A stretch of 16,172 nucleotides of DNA from UBA6901 sp964355495. Its GTDB lineage: Bacteria; Pseudomonadota; Gammaproteobacteria; Acidiferrobacterales; UBA6901. Under the pieces are notes generated by a model. That model was not told the origin of the DNA. It was given only the letters and a program-made list of their open reading frames with translations, and searched no databases. A program made the translations under genes and the position numbers. Positions 1 through 7,148 of the stretch are shown here, in pieces. Where the stretch lies: contig CAYHES010000045.1 of assembly GCA_964355495.1 (NCBI GenBank), forward strand, positions 1 through 16,172, in the 5' to 3' direction. The first letter of the stretch is position 1; every line of letters starts with the position of its first letter.

Positions 1-557
1 CCGACCTCGCGATGGGTAATCAGGCAGTTCTTGTTCTTGTGCACATACTCCACCGGATCCTCGATGGTGATGATGTGGCCATGACTGTTCTCGTTGCGGT
101 AGTCGACCATGGCGGCCAGCGAGGTGGACTTGCCCGAGCCGGTGCCGCCGACCAGAATCACCAGGCCGCGCTTGGTGAGCGACACATCCTTCAGCACCGG
201 CGGCAGCTTCAGTTCGTCGAAATTCGGTATCTGCGTGGTGATGGTGCGCAACACCATGCCGATATGACCCTGCTGCATGAAGACATTGACGCGGAAGCGG
301 CCAATACCGGCCGGACTGATGGCGAAATTGCACTCCTTCTCCACCTCGAACTCGGCGCGTTGCTTCTCGTTCATCGCGGCATGGGCGAGCGCCTTGGTGT
401 GCGCCGGAGTCAGCTTCTGGGCCGAGACCGGTGTCATCTTGCCGTCGATTTTCATCGATGGCGGGAAATCGTCGGAGATAAAAAGATCCGAGGCCTTCTT
501 GTTCAACATCACCTTGAGGAGACTGTGCAGGTTGTTCTTCGCTTGCTCGTGATTCAT
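1..557 (-). CDS. pilU: PilU-type pilus retraction ATPase (5' part only)
   Basis: This is the first 185 codons of a PilT/PilU-family hexameric secretion ATPase, which powers retraction of type IV pili at the inner membrane. PilU usually works with PilT. The gene runs off the left edge at about half of the usual 370-380 residues. The N-terminal PAS-like region holds KKASDLFIS at about residues 20-28 and CNFAISPAGIGRFRV at 76-90, which is closer to PilU than to PilT. The Walker A motif GGTGSGKST lies at about 137-145 and the Asp-box strand IITIEDPVEY at 162-171. The Walker B and histidine boxes lie outside the window. The ATG at 557 gives the family's usual N-terminus and overlaps the stop of a small upstream ORF (ATGA). 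The family is certain; the choice of PilU over PilT rests on remembered sequence similarity. Confidence 0.93.
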   Translation of the reverse strand, partial: MNHEQAKNNLHSLLKVMLNKKASDLFISDDFPPSMKIDGKMTPVSAQKLTPAHTKALAHAAMNEKQRAEFEVEKECNFAISPAGIGRFRVNVFMQQGHIGMVLRTITTQIPNFDELKLPPVLKDVSLTKRGLVILVGGTGSGKSTSLAAMVDYRNENSHGHIITIEDPVEYVHKNKNCLITHREV

Positions 558-688
558 GGGATCAATCTGTCCTCGTCATGGGTCTTGTCCACACAACAAC
601 ATGCGCCCTCGGAGTCGTCTGCCACACCCGGCGCCTGCATGCCATTCACGGCGATTGTATTGCTGAACTGAACTTTCCCGCCCCGCAT
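554..688 (-). CDS. possible 44-residue leader ORF overlapping the pilU start
   Basis: This is a 44-codon ORF starting MRGGKVQFSNT and ending DEDRLIP. Its TGA overlaps the pilU ATG as ATGA, the arrangement used for translational coupling elsewhere in this window. The product would be acidic near its end and carries three consecutive cysteines at about residues 30-32. No family is recognised and there is no strong ribosome-binding site. A promoter-like -10 (TATACT on the minus strand, 749-754) lies about 60 bp upstream, which would place the ORF in the pilU transcript. It could equally be untranslated leader; the evidence is only position and frame. Confidence 0.25.
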   Translation of the reverse strand: MRGGKVQFSNTIAVNGMQAPGVADDSEGACCCVDKTHDEDRLIP

Positions 689-958
689 GCCCGCATGTCT
701 GCAATCGTGGCCAGCGCGTCAGGTGTGCCGGTTGCGCGGTTCTCATCCAGTATAGACGCGCGAATATCTTTGCAAGCAGCAAATAATCTGGCGTCAATGA
801 ATCGACGTCTCCGGACTCGTCTGCCGGATTTGTAATAATGAGCCGATTCTTTGACGGGTGGCGGACAAGCCGCGCCGGGAATTGCGCGATAAACGGAACT
901 ACAGCGACATCATTCCCACGGTTGGTCCGGGGAAAATTTTTATCGTCAGAGCGTATTG
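689..958. other. intergenic region between tsaB and the pilU leader
   Basis: Apart from the candidate pilU promoter nothing convincing is seen here. The open frames crossing it on either strand are short, have no recognisable domains and differ from the style of the real genes. No hairpin followed by a T-run was found after the tsaB stop. Confidence 0.5.
749..775 (-). promoter_or_regulatory. possible sigma70 promoter for pilU
   Basis: On the minus strand TATACT (749-754) is a good -10 hexamer. A TTGCAA lies 15 bp upstream (770-775), a shorter spacer than the preferred 17 bp. It is the only promoter-like pair noticed in the 401-bp gap between tsaB and pilU, and would give a leader of about 185 nt. 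Confidence 0.3.
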
Positions 959-1633
959 TTACGGACGTGACCTTTGCTTTACCGCAACATCATCGCGGAT
1001 ATAGACCGGCAGCGCTGCTTCCGCGGCGATGGCCGCGCCTGACCGATAGCCGGCGACACCCAGCTCGGCGACGTGCCGCGCCTGTGGCAGGCAATGTGGC
1101 TGCCATGTCACAAGCCGCCGCCCCAGGTGTTGCCGCAGGACATGGTGGTATGCGTCCCAACCCGGGCCAGCCCCGCGCCAATCGTCGCCTGCGGGTAGGG
1201 GGGTTCCCTGCGGCGCGAACACTCCCTCGGCACCCTGCACTTCCATAATTCCCTGCACATTGCGTACATAGGCACCCCAGTAGACCTGTTGCATGCGCGC
1301 ATCGAATGCGGCGAGCACGCGCGCCGCATCCTGGCCTTGTGCGAGCGCGGCGAGCGAGGACACCGGCACGACCGGAAGGTCCGCACCGAATGCCAGCCCT
1401 TGCGCGACACCGGCGCCGATGCGCAGCCCGGTAAACGAACCCGGCCCGCGGCCGAAGGCCAAGGCATCGAGTTGCGTGAGCACCAGCCCGGCTTCCGCGA
1501 GCAGTGCATCCACCATCGGCAGAATGCGTTCGGCGTGCTGTCCGCCGGGCTCGGAACGTTCCAGCACTTGCCCATCCAGCGACAGGGCAACGGTGCAGGC
1601 TTCCGTGGCTGTATCGAGGGCGAGAATCTTCAT
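959..1633 (-). CDS. tsaB: TsaB, partner in tRNA t6A37 synthesis
   Basis: This 224-residue protein belongs to the YeaZ/TsaB branch of the ASKHA fold. In bacteria TsaB forms a complex with TsaD and TsaE that transfers the threonylcarbamoyl group to adenosine 37 of ANN-decoding tRNAs. TsaB itself is the scaffold and lacks the metal-binding histidines of TsaD. The diagnostic N-terminus MKILALDTATEACTVAL is present, followed by AFGRGPGSFTGLRIG at about 59-73. The length matches the E. coli protein (231 residues). Its ATG overlaps the stop of the upstream membrane-protein gene (ATGA at 1630-1633), so the two are probably translated together. In E. coli tsaB lies next to yoaA; here yoaA is two genes upstream on the same strand. 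Confidence 0.95.
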   Translation of the reverse strand: MKILALDTATEACTVALSLDGQVLERSEPGGQHAERILPMVDALLAEAGLVLTQLDALAFGRGPGSFTGLRIGAGVAQGLAFGADLPVVPVSSLAALAQGQDAARVLAAFDARMQQVYWGAYVRNVQGIMEVQGAEGVFAPQGTPLPAGDDWRGAGPGWDAYHHVLRQHLGRRLVTWQPHCLPQARHVAELGVAGYRSGAAIAAEAALPVYIRDDVAVKQRSRP

Positions 1634-1920
1634 GGCCCGCGTGGCCCGCTCTGCGTGCGCGCGTCCTCCGGCAGGCAGGCCCGACAGCCCGGACGGAAAA
1701 TGGAGAAGAACCGCAGATAGATAACGATGAGGAGTGGAAACAGCAGAATCCAGAACCAGTCCGCTGCATGCATGGCATGCAGCTCATGGCGCCACCAGGC
1801 AACCGTCACCGTCAACGACTGGATCACTGCCAGAAACAGCAACGCCCCGGCCATCAGCCAGAGCGCTGCACGCAGAACCGGGTGCTGCCTGACGGTGTGA
1901 ATTGTTTTTGCGGGCTGCAT
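1630..1920 (-). CDS. small two-helix membrane protein coupled to tsaB
   Basis: This 96-residue protein of no recognised family has two hydrophobic stretches at about 19-42 and 55-75 (WFWILLFPLLIVIYLRFF). It has a short basic N-terminus and a hydrophilic tail with two cysteines (79 and 82), and is presumably an inner-membrane hairpin protein. The stop overlaps the tsaB start by 4 bp. No clear Shine-Dalgarno sequence precedes the ATG at 1920. Instead a TTAACAT-like -10 ends only about 10 nt upstream, so a very short or absent leader is possible. The hydrophobic pattern supports a real gene; the role is unknown. Confidence 0.7.
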   Translation of the reverse strand: MQPAKTIHTVRQHPVLRAALWLMAGALLFLAVIQSLTVTVAWWRHELHAMHAADWFWILLFPLLIVIYLRFFSIFRPGCRACLPEDARTQSGPRGP

Positions 1921-1978
1921 GTGCGGAAAATGTTAACACAACACACGCGGCGGGACGCGCCAAGAGAACGAACATCAG

Positions 1979-2003
1979 AAAAAAAGGGGCGCCGCAGCGC
2001 CCC
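1979..2003 (-). terminator. intrinsic terminator of the secreted-protein gene
   Basis: On the minus strand a perfect 7-bp stem (GGGGCGC with GCGCCCC) closed by a 4-nt loop is followed directly by seven T residues. It lies 24 bp past the stop at 2027 and separates that gene from the membrane protein-tsaB pair downstream. Confidence 0.88.
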
Positions 2004-2026
2004 CCAGGATCTTGGAATGACCGGGA

Positions 2027-2557
2027 TTACGGCTTGGCCAGGGCGAAGGTCTTGACGGCCTCGTCGAACACCTTCTTGTCGACCTTGCCCTTCTCGCCCC
2101 ACAACACCACCATGTAACGGTTGCCGTCCTTGAGGTGTTGGGCGGTGTGCTTTTCCATGTCCTTGTCTTTCTCCTTCCAGGTGGTGAGGATGTAATTCCC
2201 CTTGGCGCCACCGATAGTGACCTCACCCTCCTTGGCAACCTTGTGATGCTTCCCTTCATAGGCCTTGTTCTGCTGGTCGACGCGCGCCTTCTTGAAGTCC
2301 TTGAGGGAGAATTTCGCGTCCTGTGTACCGCGCAGGAACACACCCTCCAGCACCGCGCCGCTGGTTGGATCCTTGAAGAAAATCATGAACAAATTATCCA
2401 GATCCTTATAGCCGGGCGCCCAGCAGTCCGGAATGGTCATTTCGAAACGGGTGCCGGATACCTTGGTGGTGCCGGCGGCGTCGGCCGGAAGGCTCAGGCC
2501 GGTGGCGACAACGCCCATGATGCCGGCTGCCATGAGCATTGATTTAACTTTACGCAT
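2027..2557 (-). CDS. secreted protein of unknown function
   Basis: This is a 176-residue protein with a clear Sec signal peptide: basic MRKVK, a hydrophobic core at about 6-22, and a likely cut after ADA near residue 27. The mature part of about 149 residues is lysine-rich. It begins with a strand and a Pro-Asp-Cys-Trp element (MTIPDCWAPGY, about 40-50) and ends with a helix (KKVFDEAVKTFALAK). That alpha/beta pattern with an N-terminal IP-x-x-W motif recalls the Mog1/PsbP/DcrB fold, but this is a guess from style only. A very good ribosome-binding site (GAGGAGAAC) lies 5 nt before the ATG, and a strong terminator follows, so it is a single-gene unit. It probably acts in the periplasm or at the envelope. 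Confidence 0.85.
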   Translation of the reverse strand: MRKVKSMLMAAGIMGVVATGLSLPADAAGTTKVSGTRFEMTIPDCWAPGYKDLDNLFMIFFKDPTSGAVLEGVFLRGTQDAKFSLKDFKKARVDQQNKAYEGKHHKVAKEGEVTIGGAKGNYILTTWKEKDKDMEKHTAQHLKDGNRYMVVLWGEKGKVDKKVFDEAVKTFALAKP

Positions 2558-2668
2558 GCGTTGTTCTCCTCAAGATGGTTGGGTGGAAACAGCATTGGTT
2601 CTTATGTTTTTTTGAAGCAACCCTGATGACACACCGCCCCGCCCAATATGAATGTTTATTGGCACCAA

Positions 2669-2726
2669 GGCACGCACCAGAGAAACCGGGCTAGCCGCAA
2701 CGGATATGACTTACCCGGTGCGTGCC
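2669..2726 (-). other. nested inverted repeat, possible structured RNA
   Basis: A perfect 9-bp outer stem (GGCACGCAC at 2669-2677 with GTGCGTGCC at 2718-2726) encloses a 4-bp stem (2687-2690 with 2714-2717) and an inner CCG-CAA-CGG hairpin at 2695-2703. There is no T-run on either side, so it is not a standard terminator. It lies in the 252-bp gap between yoaA and the secreted-protein gene. It could be leader RNA, part of a 3' UTR, or a protein site. No known riboswitch class was recognised. Confidence 0.4.
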
Positions 2727-2809
2727 ATTATTACGCCCGACCGGTTATTCAGGCAAGCATCTGCCCGTCGAGAGCAATACCGGGCCTTCGCCCTGAAAAA
2801 ACGGAAGAA

Positions 2810-4789
2810 TCAGGTGTTGACGGTGCAGGCCGAAGACGGTGATGGCGCGCCGGCCGGCGCGAAGAACTGCTGCACATCGGCCAGTGCACGCGTGCGCGGC
2901 ATGGCCGGCAGGCTGGCGAGGAAGATTTTTCCATAGCCCTTGCTGCGCAGGCGCGGGTCACACAGCATCAGCACGCCACGATCCTGCTCATCGCGAATCA
3001 ACCGGCCCACGCCCTGCTTGAGGGCGATCACCGCCGTCGGCAACTGATAGTCCATGAACGGGCTGCGACCGGCTTCCTGCATGGCGGCAGCGCGCGCCTG
3101 CAATACGGGATCATCCGGCGAGGCAAACGGCAGCTTGTCGATAATGACGCACGACAAGGCCTCGCCGCGCACATCCACGCCCTCCCAGAAGCTGCCGGTG
3201 CCGAGCAGCACCGCATTGCCGAGCTGGCGGAAGCGATCCAGCAGCTCGGCGCGCGGCGCCGTGCCCTGCACCAACAACGGGTAAGCGATGCGTCCCGGCA
3301 GCCAGTCGGCGGCAAATTTCAGCGCGCGGTGACTGGTGAACAGCAGAAATGCGCGCCCGCGGCTGGCTTCCAGCACCGGCAGCGCGGCTTCCAGCAGGCG
3401 TTCCGTATAATCTGGGGCGGCCGGTTCCGGCAGATTCTGCGGCAGATAGAGCAGTGTCTGTTTTGCGTAGTCAAACGGACTCTCCCAGACCTTGGTTTCC
3501 GCTTCTTCCAGCCCGAGCTGCGTGGTGAAGTGGTCGAAATTGCCATCCACCGCCAGCGTCGCCGAGGTAAACACCCAGGCGCGCGGATGATCGGCCATGC
3601 AGGCGCGGAACGGCGTGGCCACGTCCATGGGCGTGAGCCGCAGCAGAAAACTGCGCGCACCGGTCTCGAACCACGGAATGGTATCGGGCGGCGGGTTGTC
3701 GCTGAACAGCAGCAACCGGTCGAGATAAGAAGACGCGCGCCGGAAACAGGCCGCGAGCCCGGCGCCGCGCGCCGCCGCCTGATCGAGCAGATTGGTGAGC
3801 TCGGTGAGGCGCTCGCGGGTATCGCCGAGCGCGGCCTGAAAACCCTTGCGCCCGGCCATGGCACTCCAGGCGGCGCGCTGCGGTTCAACGCCGAAGGCCA
3901 GGCGCAGGTCGGCCACTGACTTCTCCAGTTTTCCGGCCGCGCCCGACAGACCGGCCACGGCGCTGTTCTCCTTGATTTCTTCGGTTACGGTGTCACGGCA
4001 CAGGCTGATGAGCTGATGACTGCTGAGACTCAGGCCGAAGAAGTTCGAGGCAATCTCCGGCAGTTGGTGGGCCTCATCGAAGATCACCGCCTCGGCGCCC
4101 GGCAGCAACTGACCGAAGCCTTCTTCACGCAGCGCCAGGTCGGCGAAGAACAGGTGATGATTGACGACCAGCACGTCCGCGCCGAGCGCATCGCGCCGCG
4201 CCTTGTTCACGAAGCAATCGTTGTAGCGCTCGCAACCGCTGCCAAGGCAATTGTCCGGCGTCGAGGTAACGCGTGGCCAGATGTCAGAATCCTCCGGCAC
4301 CTCGACCAGCTCGCTGATATCGCCGCTGCGCGTGCGTGCGCCCCATTCGCGTATCCGGATCATATGGATATTTTTGTGCAGGCCTGCTCCCTTAGCCTCG
4401 CCGGATTCACGGCGGTTGCTGAAATGCGCTTCAAGCTCGGCGCGCTCCAGCCGGTGCAGGCACAGATAATTGGCGCGGCCCTTGAGCAACGCCATGCTCA
4501 CCGGCAGCGCAAGGGCGTCGCGCACCATCGGCAGGTCGCGGTGAAACAACTGGTCTTGCAGGTTGCGGGTGCCGGTCGAGATCAGCACCTTGCGGCCGGA
4601 CAGCAGCGCCGGAACCAGATAGGCAAAGGTCTTGCCGGTACCGGTGCCGGACTCGGCCACCAGGATCGACTGGTCGGCGAGCACCTGCTCGATGCGCGCG
4701 GCCATGTCCTGCTGGGAGCGGCGCGCGGAAAAATCCGATACGGTCTGCGCCAGCGGACCGTCGGCGCCAAGCGCCTCGCGGCTATTCAT
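2810..4789 (-). CDS. yoaA: YoaA/DinG-family Fe-S DNA helicase
   Basis: This 659-residue superfamily 2, XPD-like helicase unwinds DNA 5'-3' with ATP. The E. coli YoaA (636 residues) works with the Pol III chi subunit in repair of blocked replication. The Walker A motif ESGTGTGKT lies at about 46-54 and the DEAH box (FDEAH) at 237-241. The four Fe-S cluster cysteines are at about 110, 181, 186 and 192 (NYLC, NCLGSGC, DC). Motif VI QGVGRLIR lies at 592-599. Similarity to E. coli YoaA runs the full length, and the residues expected for activity are present. It begins 24 bp after the rfbD stop on the same strand, so it may be the last gene of the rhamnose operon. No clear Shine-Dalgarno precedes the ATG; the start is supported by matching the E. 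coli N-terminus. Confidence 0.95.
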   Translation of the reverse strand: MNSREALGADGPLAQTVSDFSARRSQQDMAARIEQVLADQSILVAESGTGTGKTFAYLVPALLSGRKVLISTGTRNLQDQLFHRDLPMVRDALALPVSMALLKGRANYLCLHRLERAELEAHFSNRRESGEAKGAGLHKNIHMIRIREWGARTRSGDISELVEVPEDSDIWPRVTSTPDNCLGSGCERYNDCFVNKARRDALGADVLVVNHHLFFADLALREEGFGQLLPGAEAVIFDEAHQLPEIASNFFGLSLSSHQLISLCRDTVTEEIKENSAVAGLSGAAGKLEKSVADLRLAFGVEPQRAAWSAMAGRKGFQAALGDTRERLTELTNLLDQAAARGAGLAACFRRASSYLDRLLLFSDNPPPDTIPWFETGARSFLLRLTPMDVATPFRACMADHPRAWVFTSATLAVDGNFDHFTTQLGLEEAETKVWESPFDYAKQTLLYLPQNLPEPAAPDYTERLLEAALPVLEASRGRAFLLFTSHRALKFAADWLPGRIAYPLLVQGTAPRAELLDRFRQLGNAVLLGTGSFWEGVDVRGEALSCVIIDKLPFASPDDPVLQARAAAMQEAGRSPFMDYQLPTAVIALKQGVGRLIRDEQDRGVLMLCDPRLRSKGYGKIFLASLPAMPRTRALADVQQFFAPAGAPSPSSACTVNT

Positions 4790-4813
4790 AGGCAGGACGA
4801 GCGTAGCAGGCCT

Positions 4814-5731
4814 TCATTTTCCCGTGTCGCGCTCGGCAAGACAGCGTTTCAAACCATCCTGCCACTCTGGCAGACGGATACCAAAGATGCGCTCAAGTTT
4901 GTCGCCCGATAGTACCGAATAGGCCGGGCGTTTTGCCGGGGTCGGGTAGTCAGCCGTGGTGATGGGCAGAGCGCGCACGCGTTCGGCAAACCCCGCCAGT
5001 TCGATAATGCGCTGGGCGAAACCCCACCATGTGGTTTCACCCTGACAAGCGATGTGATAGAGGCCGCAGCGTTCCGTGCGCAGGCTGCCGCTGACAAACA
5101 TGCCGTCCAGCATCCGTACGCTGGCAGCGGCGACCAGGTCGGCATAGGTGGGGCAGCCGGTCTGATCGTTCACCACGCGCAGTTCGTCGCGCTCGGCGGC
5201 GAGCCGCAACATGGTATTGAGAAAGTTCTTGCCGCGATTGGAATACAGCCAGGCGGTACGCAAGATGAGATGCGCGGCACCCGCAGCGGCGACCGCCTGC
5301 TCGCCAGCCAATTTTGTTTCGCCGTACACACCGAGCGGTCTGACGGGCGACGCTTCCGTATACGGCGTGCGCGCCGTGCCGTCGAAAACATAGTCGGTCG
5401 AGTAATGCACGAATAACGCATTGCACTCGCGTGCCGCCTCGGCCATGACGCGCGGCGCCTGCGCATTCACCAGTTGTGCATTCTCGACGTCCGATTCGGC
5501 GGCATCCACGGCCGTATAGGCCGCGGCATTAACGATCAATGCGGGGTTTGTCTCGAGAATGCGCGCACGCAGCCTTGCCAGATCACGCAGGTCGAGTTCG
5601 GAATGACCGATGGCATGGACCGTGCCTTTCGTGGCGAGCAATGTGTTGAGCTTCGTGCCCAACTGGCCGTTGGCGCCGAACAGCAAAATATTACGGCTAT
5701 CTTTGTGCAGGCCTGCCTTGCTCCTGTTCAT
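4814..5731 (-). CDS. rfbD: dTDP-4-dehydrorhamnose reductase
   Basis: RmlD/RfbD catalyses the last step of dTDP-L-rhamnose synthesis, NAD(P)H reduction of dTDP-4-keto-L-rhamnose in the cytosol. This extended SDR protein has 305 residues. The Rossmann motif GANGQLG lies at about 19-25, NAAAYTAVD at 68-76, STDYVFDG at 111-118, and the catalytic Tyr-x-x-x-Lys (YGETK) at 136-140. The length fits the family (about 299), with a slightly longer N-terminus before the first strand. The ATG at 5731 overlaps the rfbC stop (ATGA at 5728-5731). It is the fourth gene of the rhamnose operon. Confidence 0.96.
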   Translation of the reverse strand: MNRSKAGLHKDSRNILLFGANGQLGTKLNTLLATKGTVHAIGHSELDLRDLARLRARILETNPALIVNAAAYTAVDAAESDVENAQLVNAQAPRVMAEAARECNALFVHYSTDYVFDGTARTPYTEASPVRPLGVYGETKLAGEQAVAAAGAAHLILRTAWLYSNRGKNFLNTMLRLAAERDELRVVNDQTGCPTYADLVAAASVRMLDGMFVSGSLRTERCGLYHIACQGETTWWGFAQRIIELAGFAERVRALPITTADYPTPAKRPAYSVLSGDKLERIFGIRLPEWQDGLKRCLAERDTGK

Positions 5732-6267
5732 CCCGGAATGAATGCGTCCTTAAGACGCAGACCCTGCGCGTCCTTGTCGGCCAGAATCGGATTCCGCACC
5801 GGCCAGTCGATGCCGAGATCCGGGTCGTTCCAGAGCAGCGTGTATTCCTCGCCCGGCGCATAATAGTCCGTGCATTTGTACAGCACGCGTGCCGTGTCGC
5901 TCAGCACGCAGAAGCCGTGGGCGAAACCCGGCGGCACATAGAGCTGCTCGTGGGTCTGGGCGTTGAGCGTGACACCGTACCACTTCCCGAAGGTCGGCGA
6001 ATCGCGGCGAATGTCCACGACCACGTCATAAACCTCCCCCTCGATCGCCAGCACCAGCTTGCCCTGCCAGGTCGGATACTGGAAATGCAGGCCGCGCAGC
6101 ACGCCCTGGCGCGAAAACGACAGGTTGTCCTGCACGAAGCGTTCGCTGAAACCGAGGTTGGCGAGCTTCTTCTGTTGCCAGGTTTCCAGGAAATAGCCAC
6201 GCTGATCCGGAAAAACACGCGGGCGGATGAGCTTCAAGCCGGTCAATGGCAGATCGATGATTTCCAT
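5728..6267 (-). CDS. rfbC: dTDP-4-dehydrorhamnose 3,5-epimerase
   Basis: RmlC/RfbC epimerises dTDP-4-keto-6-deoxyglucose at C3 and C5. The protein has 179 residues, as is typical, in the cupin fold. LRGLHFQ at about 58-63 carries the catalytic histidine (61), and VPPGFAHGFCVLSD at 111-124 forms the second cupin strand. PRVFPDQRGYF at 16-26 is the usual substrate-binding N-terminus. The open frame extends upstream to 6402, but that part lies inside rfbA. The ATG at 6267 is 2 bp after the rfbA stop and gives the family's normal start (MEIIDLPLTG). The stop overlaps rfbD. Confidence 0.96.
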   Translation of the reverse strand: MEIIDLPLTGLKLIRPRVFPDQRGYFLETWQQKKLANLGFSERFVQDNLSFSRQGVLRGLHFQYPTWQGKLVLAIEGEVYDVVVDIRRDSPTFGKWYGVTLNAQTHEQLYVPPGFAHGFCVLSDTARVLYKCTDYYAPGEEYTLLWNDPDLGIDWPVRNPILADKDAQGLRLKDAFIPG

Positions 6268-6269
6268 GC

Positions 6270-7148
6270 TCAGCGCGCCTCGCGCCCGTGCGCGGCGACT
6301 TCGCGCAGATAGGTGCCGTACTCGTTCTTCATGCCGTTCGCCAGTTTCTCCAACTGGCTCTTGTCGATGAAGCCCATCTGATAGGCAGCCTCTTCGATGC
6401 ACGCCACCTTCAGGCCCTGGCGCGCCTCGATGGTCTGAATGTAATTGGCCGCCTGGTGCAAGGACTCGTGCGTGCCGGTGTCGAGCCAGGCGGAACCACG
6501 CCCGAGCTTCTCCACGCGCAGCGAACCGTCGGCAAGGTAGGCGCGGTTCACGTCGGTGATTTCCAGCTCGCCGCGCGCCGAGGGTTTGATCGCGGCGGCG
6601 ATATCGCAGATGCGCTGGTCGTAGAAATACAGCCCGGTGACGGCGTAATTCGATTTCGGCTGCTTGGGTTTCTCTTCGATGTCGATGGCGCGTCCGTCGG
6701 CGTCGAAGTGCACCACGCCGTAGCGCTGCGGGTCCTTGACGTGATAGGCAAACACCGTTGCGCCATGCTCGAGACGCGTGGCGGCCTGCATCTGCTCGGG
6801 CATGCCATGGCCATAGAAAATGTTGTCGCCCAGCACCAGCGCCGCCGGGCCGTTGTTCAGAAATTTGCGTCCGAGAATAAATGCCTGGGCGATACCCTCC
6901 GGACGTGGCTGCTCGATGTAGTCGAACGACAGGCCGAGATGCGAACCGTCGCGAAACAACTCGCGGAAGCGCGGCAGATCCTGCGGCGTGGAGATAATCA
7001 GAATCTCGCGGATGCCGGCCAGCATGAGCGTGGACAAGGGATGGTAGATCATCGGCTTGTCGTACACCGGCAGCAGTTGCTTGCTCATGACGTTGGTGAG
7101 CGGCGCCAGCCGCGTGCCGGCGCCGCCGGCGAGAATAATGCCTTTCAT
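6270..7148 (-). CDS. rfbA: glucose-1-phosphate thymidylyltransferase
   Basis: RmlA/RfbA joins dTTP and glucose-1-phosphate to dTDP-glucose, the entry step of the pathway, and is usually inhibited by dTDP-rhamnose. The protein has 292 residues. It starts MKGIILAGGAGTRLAPLT (nucleotide-binding loop at 8-14), followed by SKQLLPVYDKPMIYHPL at 22-38. The metal-binding aspartate is in VLGDNIFYG near 108, and WLDTGTHESL lies near 220. The ATG at 7148 overlaps the rfbB stop (ATGA). A longer open frame reaching 7661 is the shadow of rfbB. Confidence 0.96.
   Translation of the reverse strand: MKGIILAGGAGTRLAPLTNVMSKQLLPVYDKPMIYHPLSTLMLAGIREILIISTPQDLPRFRELFRDGSHLGLSFDYIEQPRPEGIAQAFILGRKFLNNGPAALVLGDNIFYGHGMPEQMQAATRLEHGATVFAYHVKDPQRYGVVHFDADGRAIDIEEKPKQPKSNYAVTGLYFYDQRICDIAAAIKPSARGELEITDVNRAYLADGSLRVEKLGRGSAWLDTGTHESLHQAANYIQTIEARQGLKVACIEEAAYQMGFIDKSQLEKLANGMKNEYGTYLREVAAHGREAR

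Noticed and set aside
838..1248. 136-codon plus-strand ORF
   Set aside because: Mostly antisense to tsaB with no domain or ribosome-binding site.
4016..4912. 298-codon plus-strand ORF
   Set aside because: Antisense to yoaA and the end of rfbD; no independent features.
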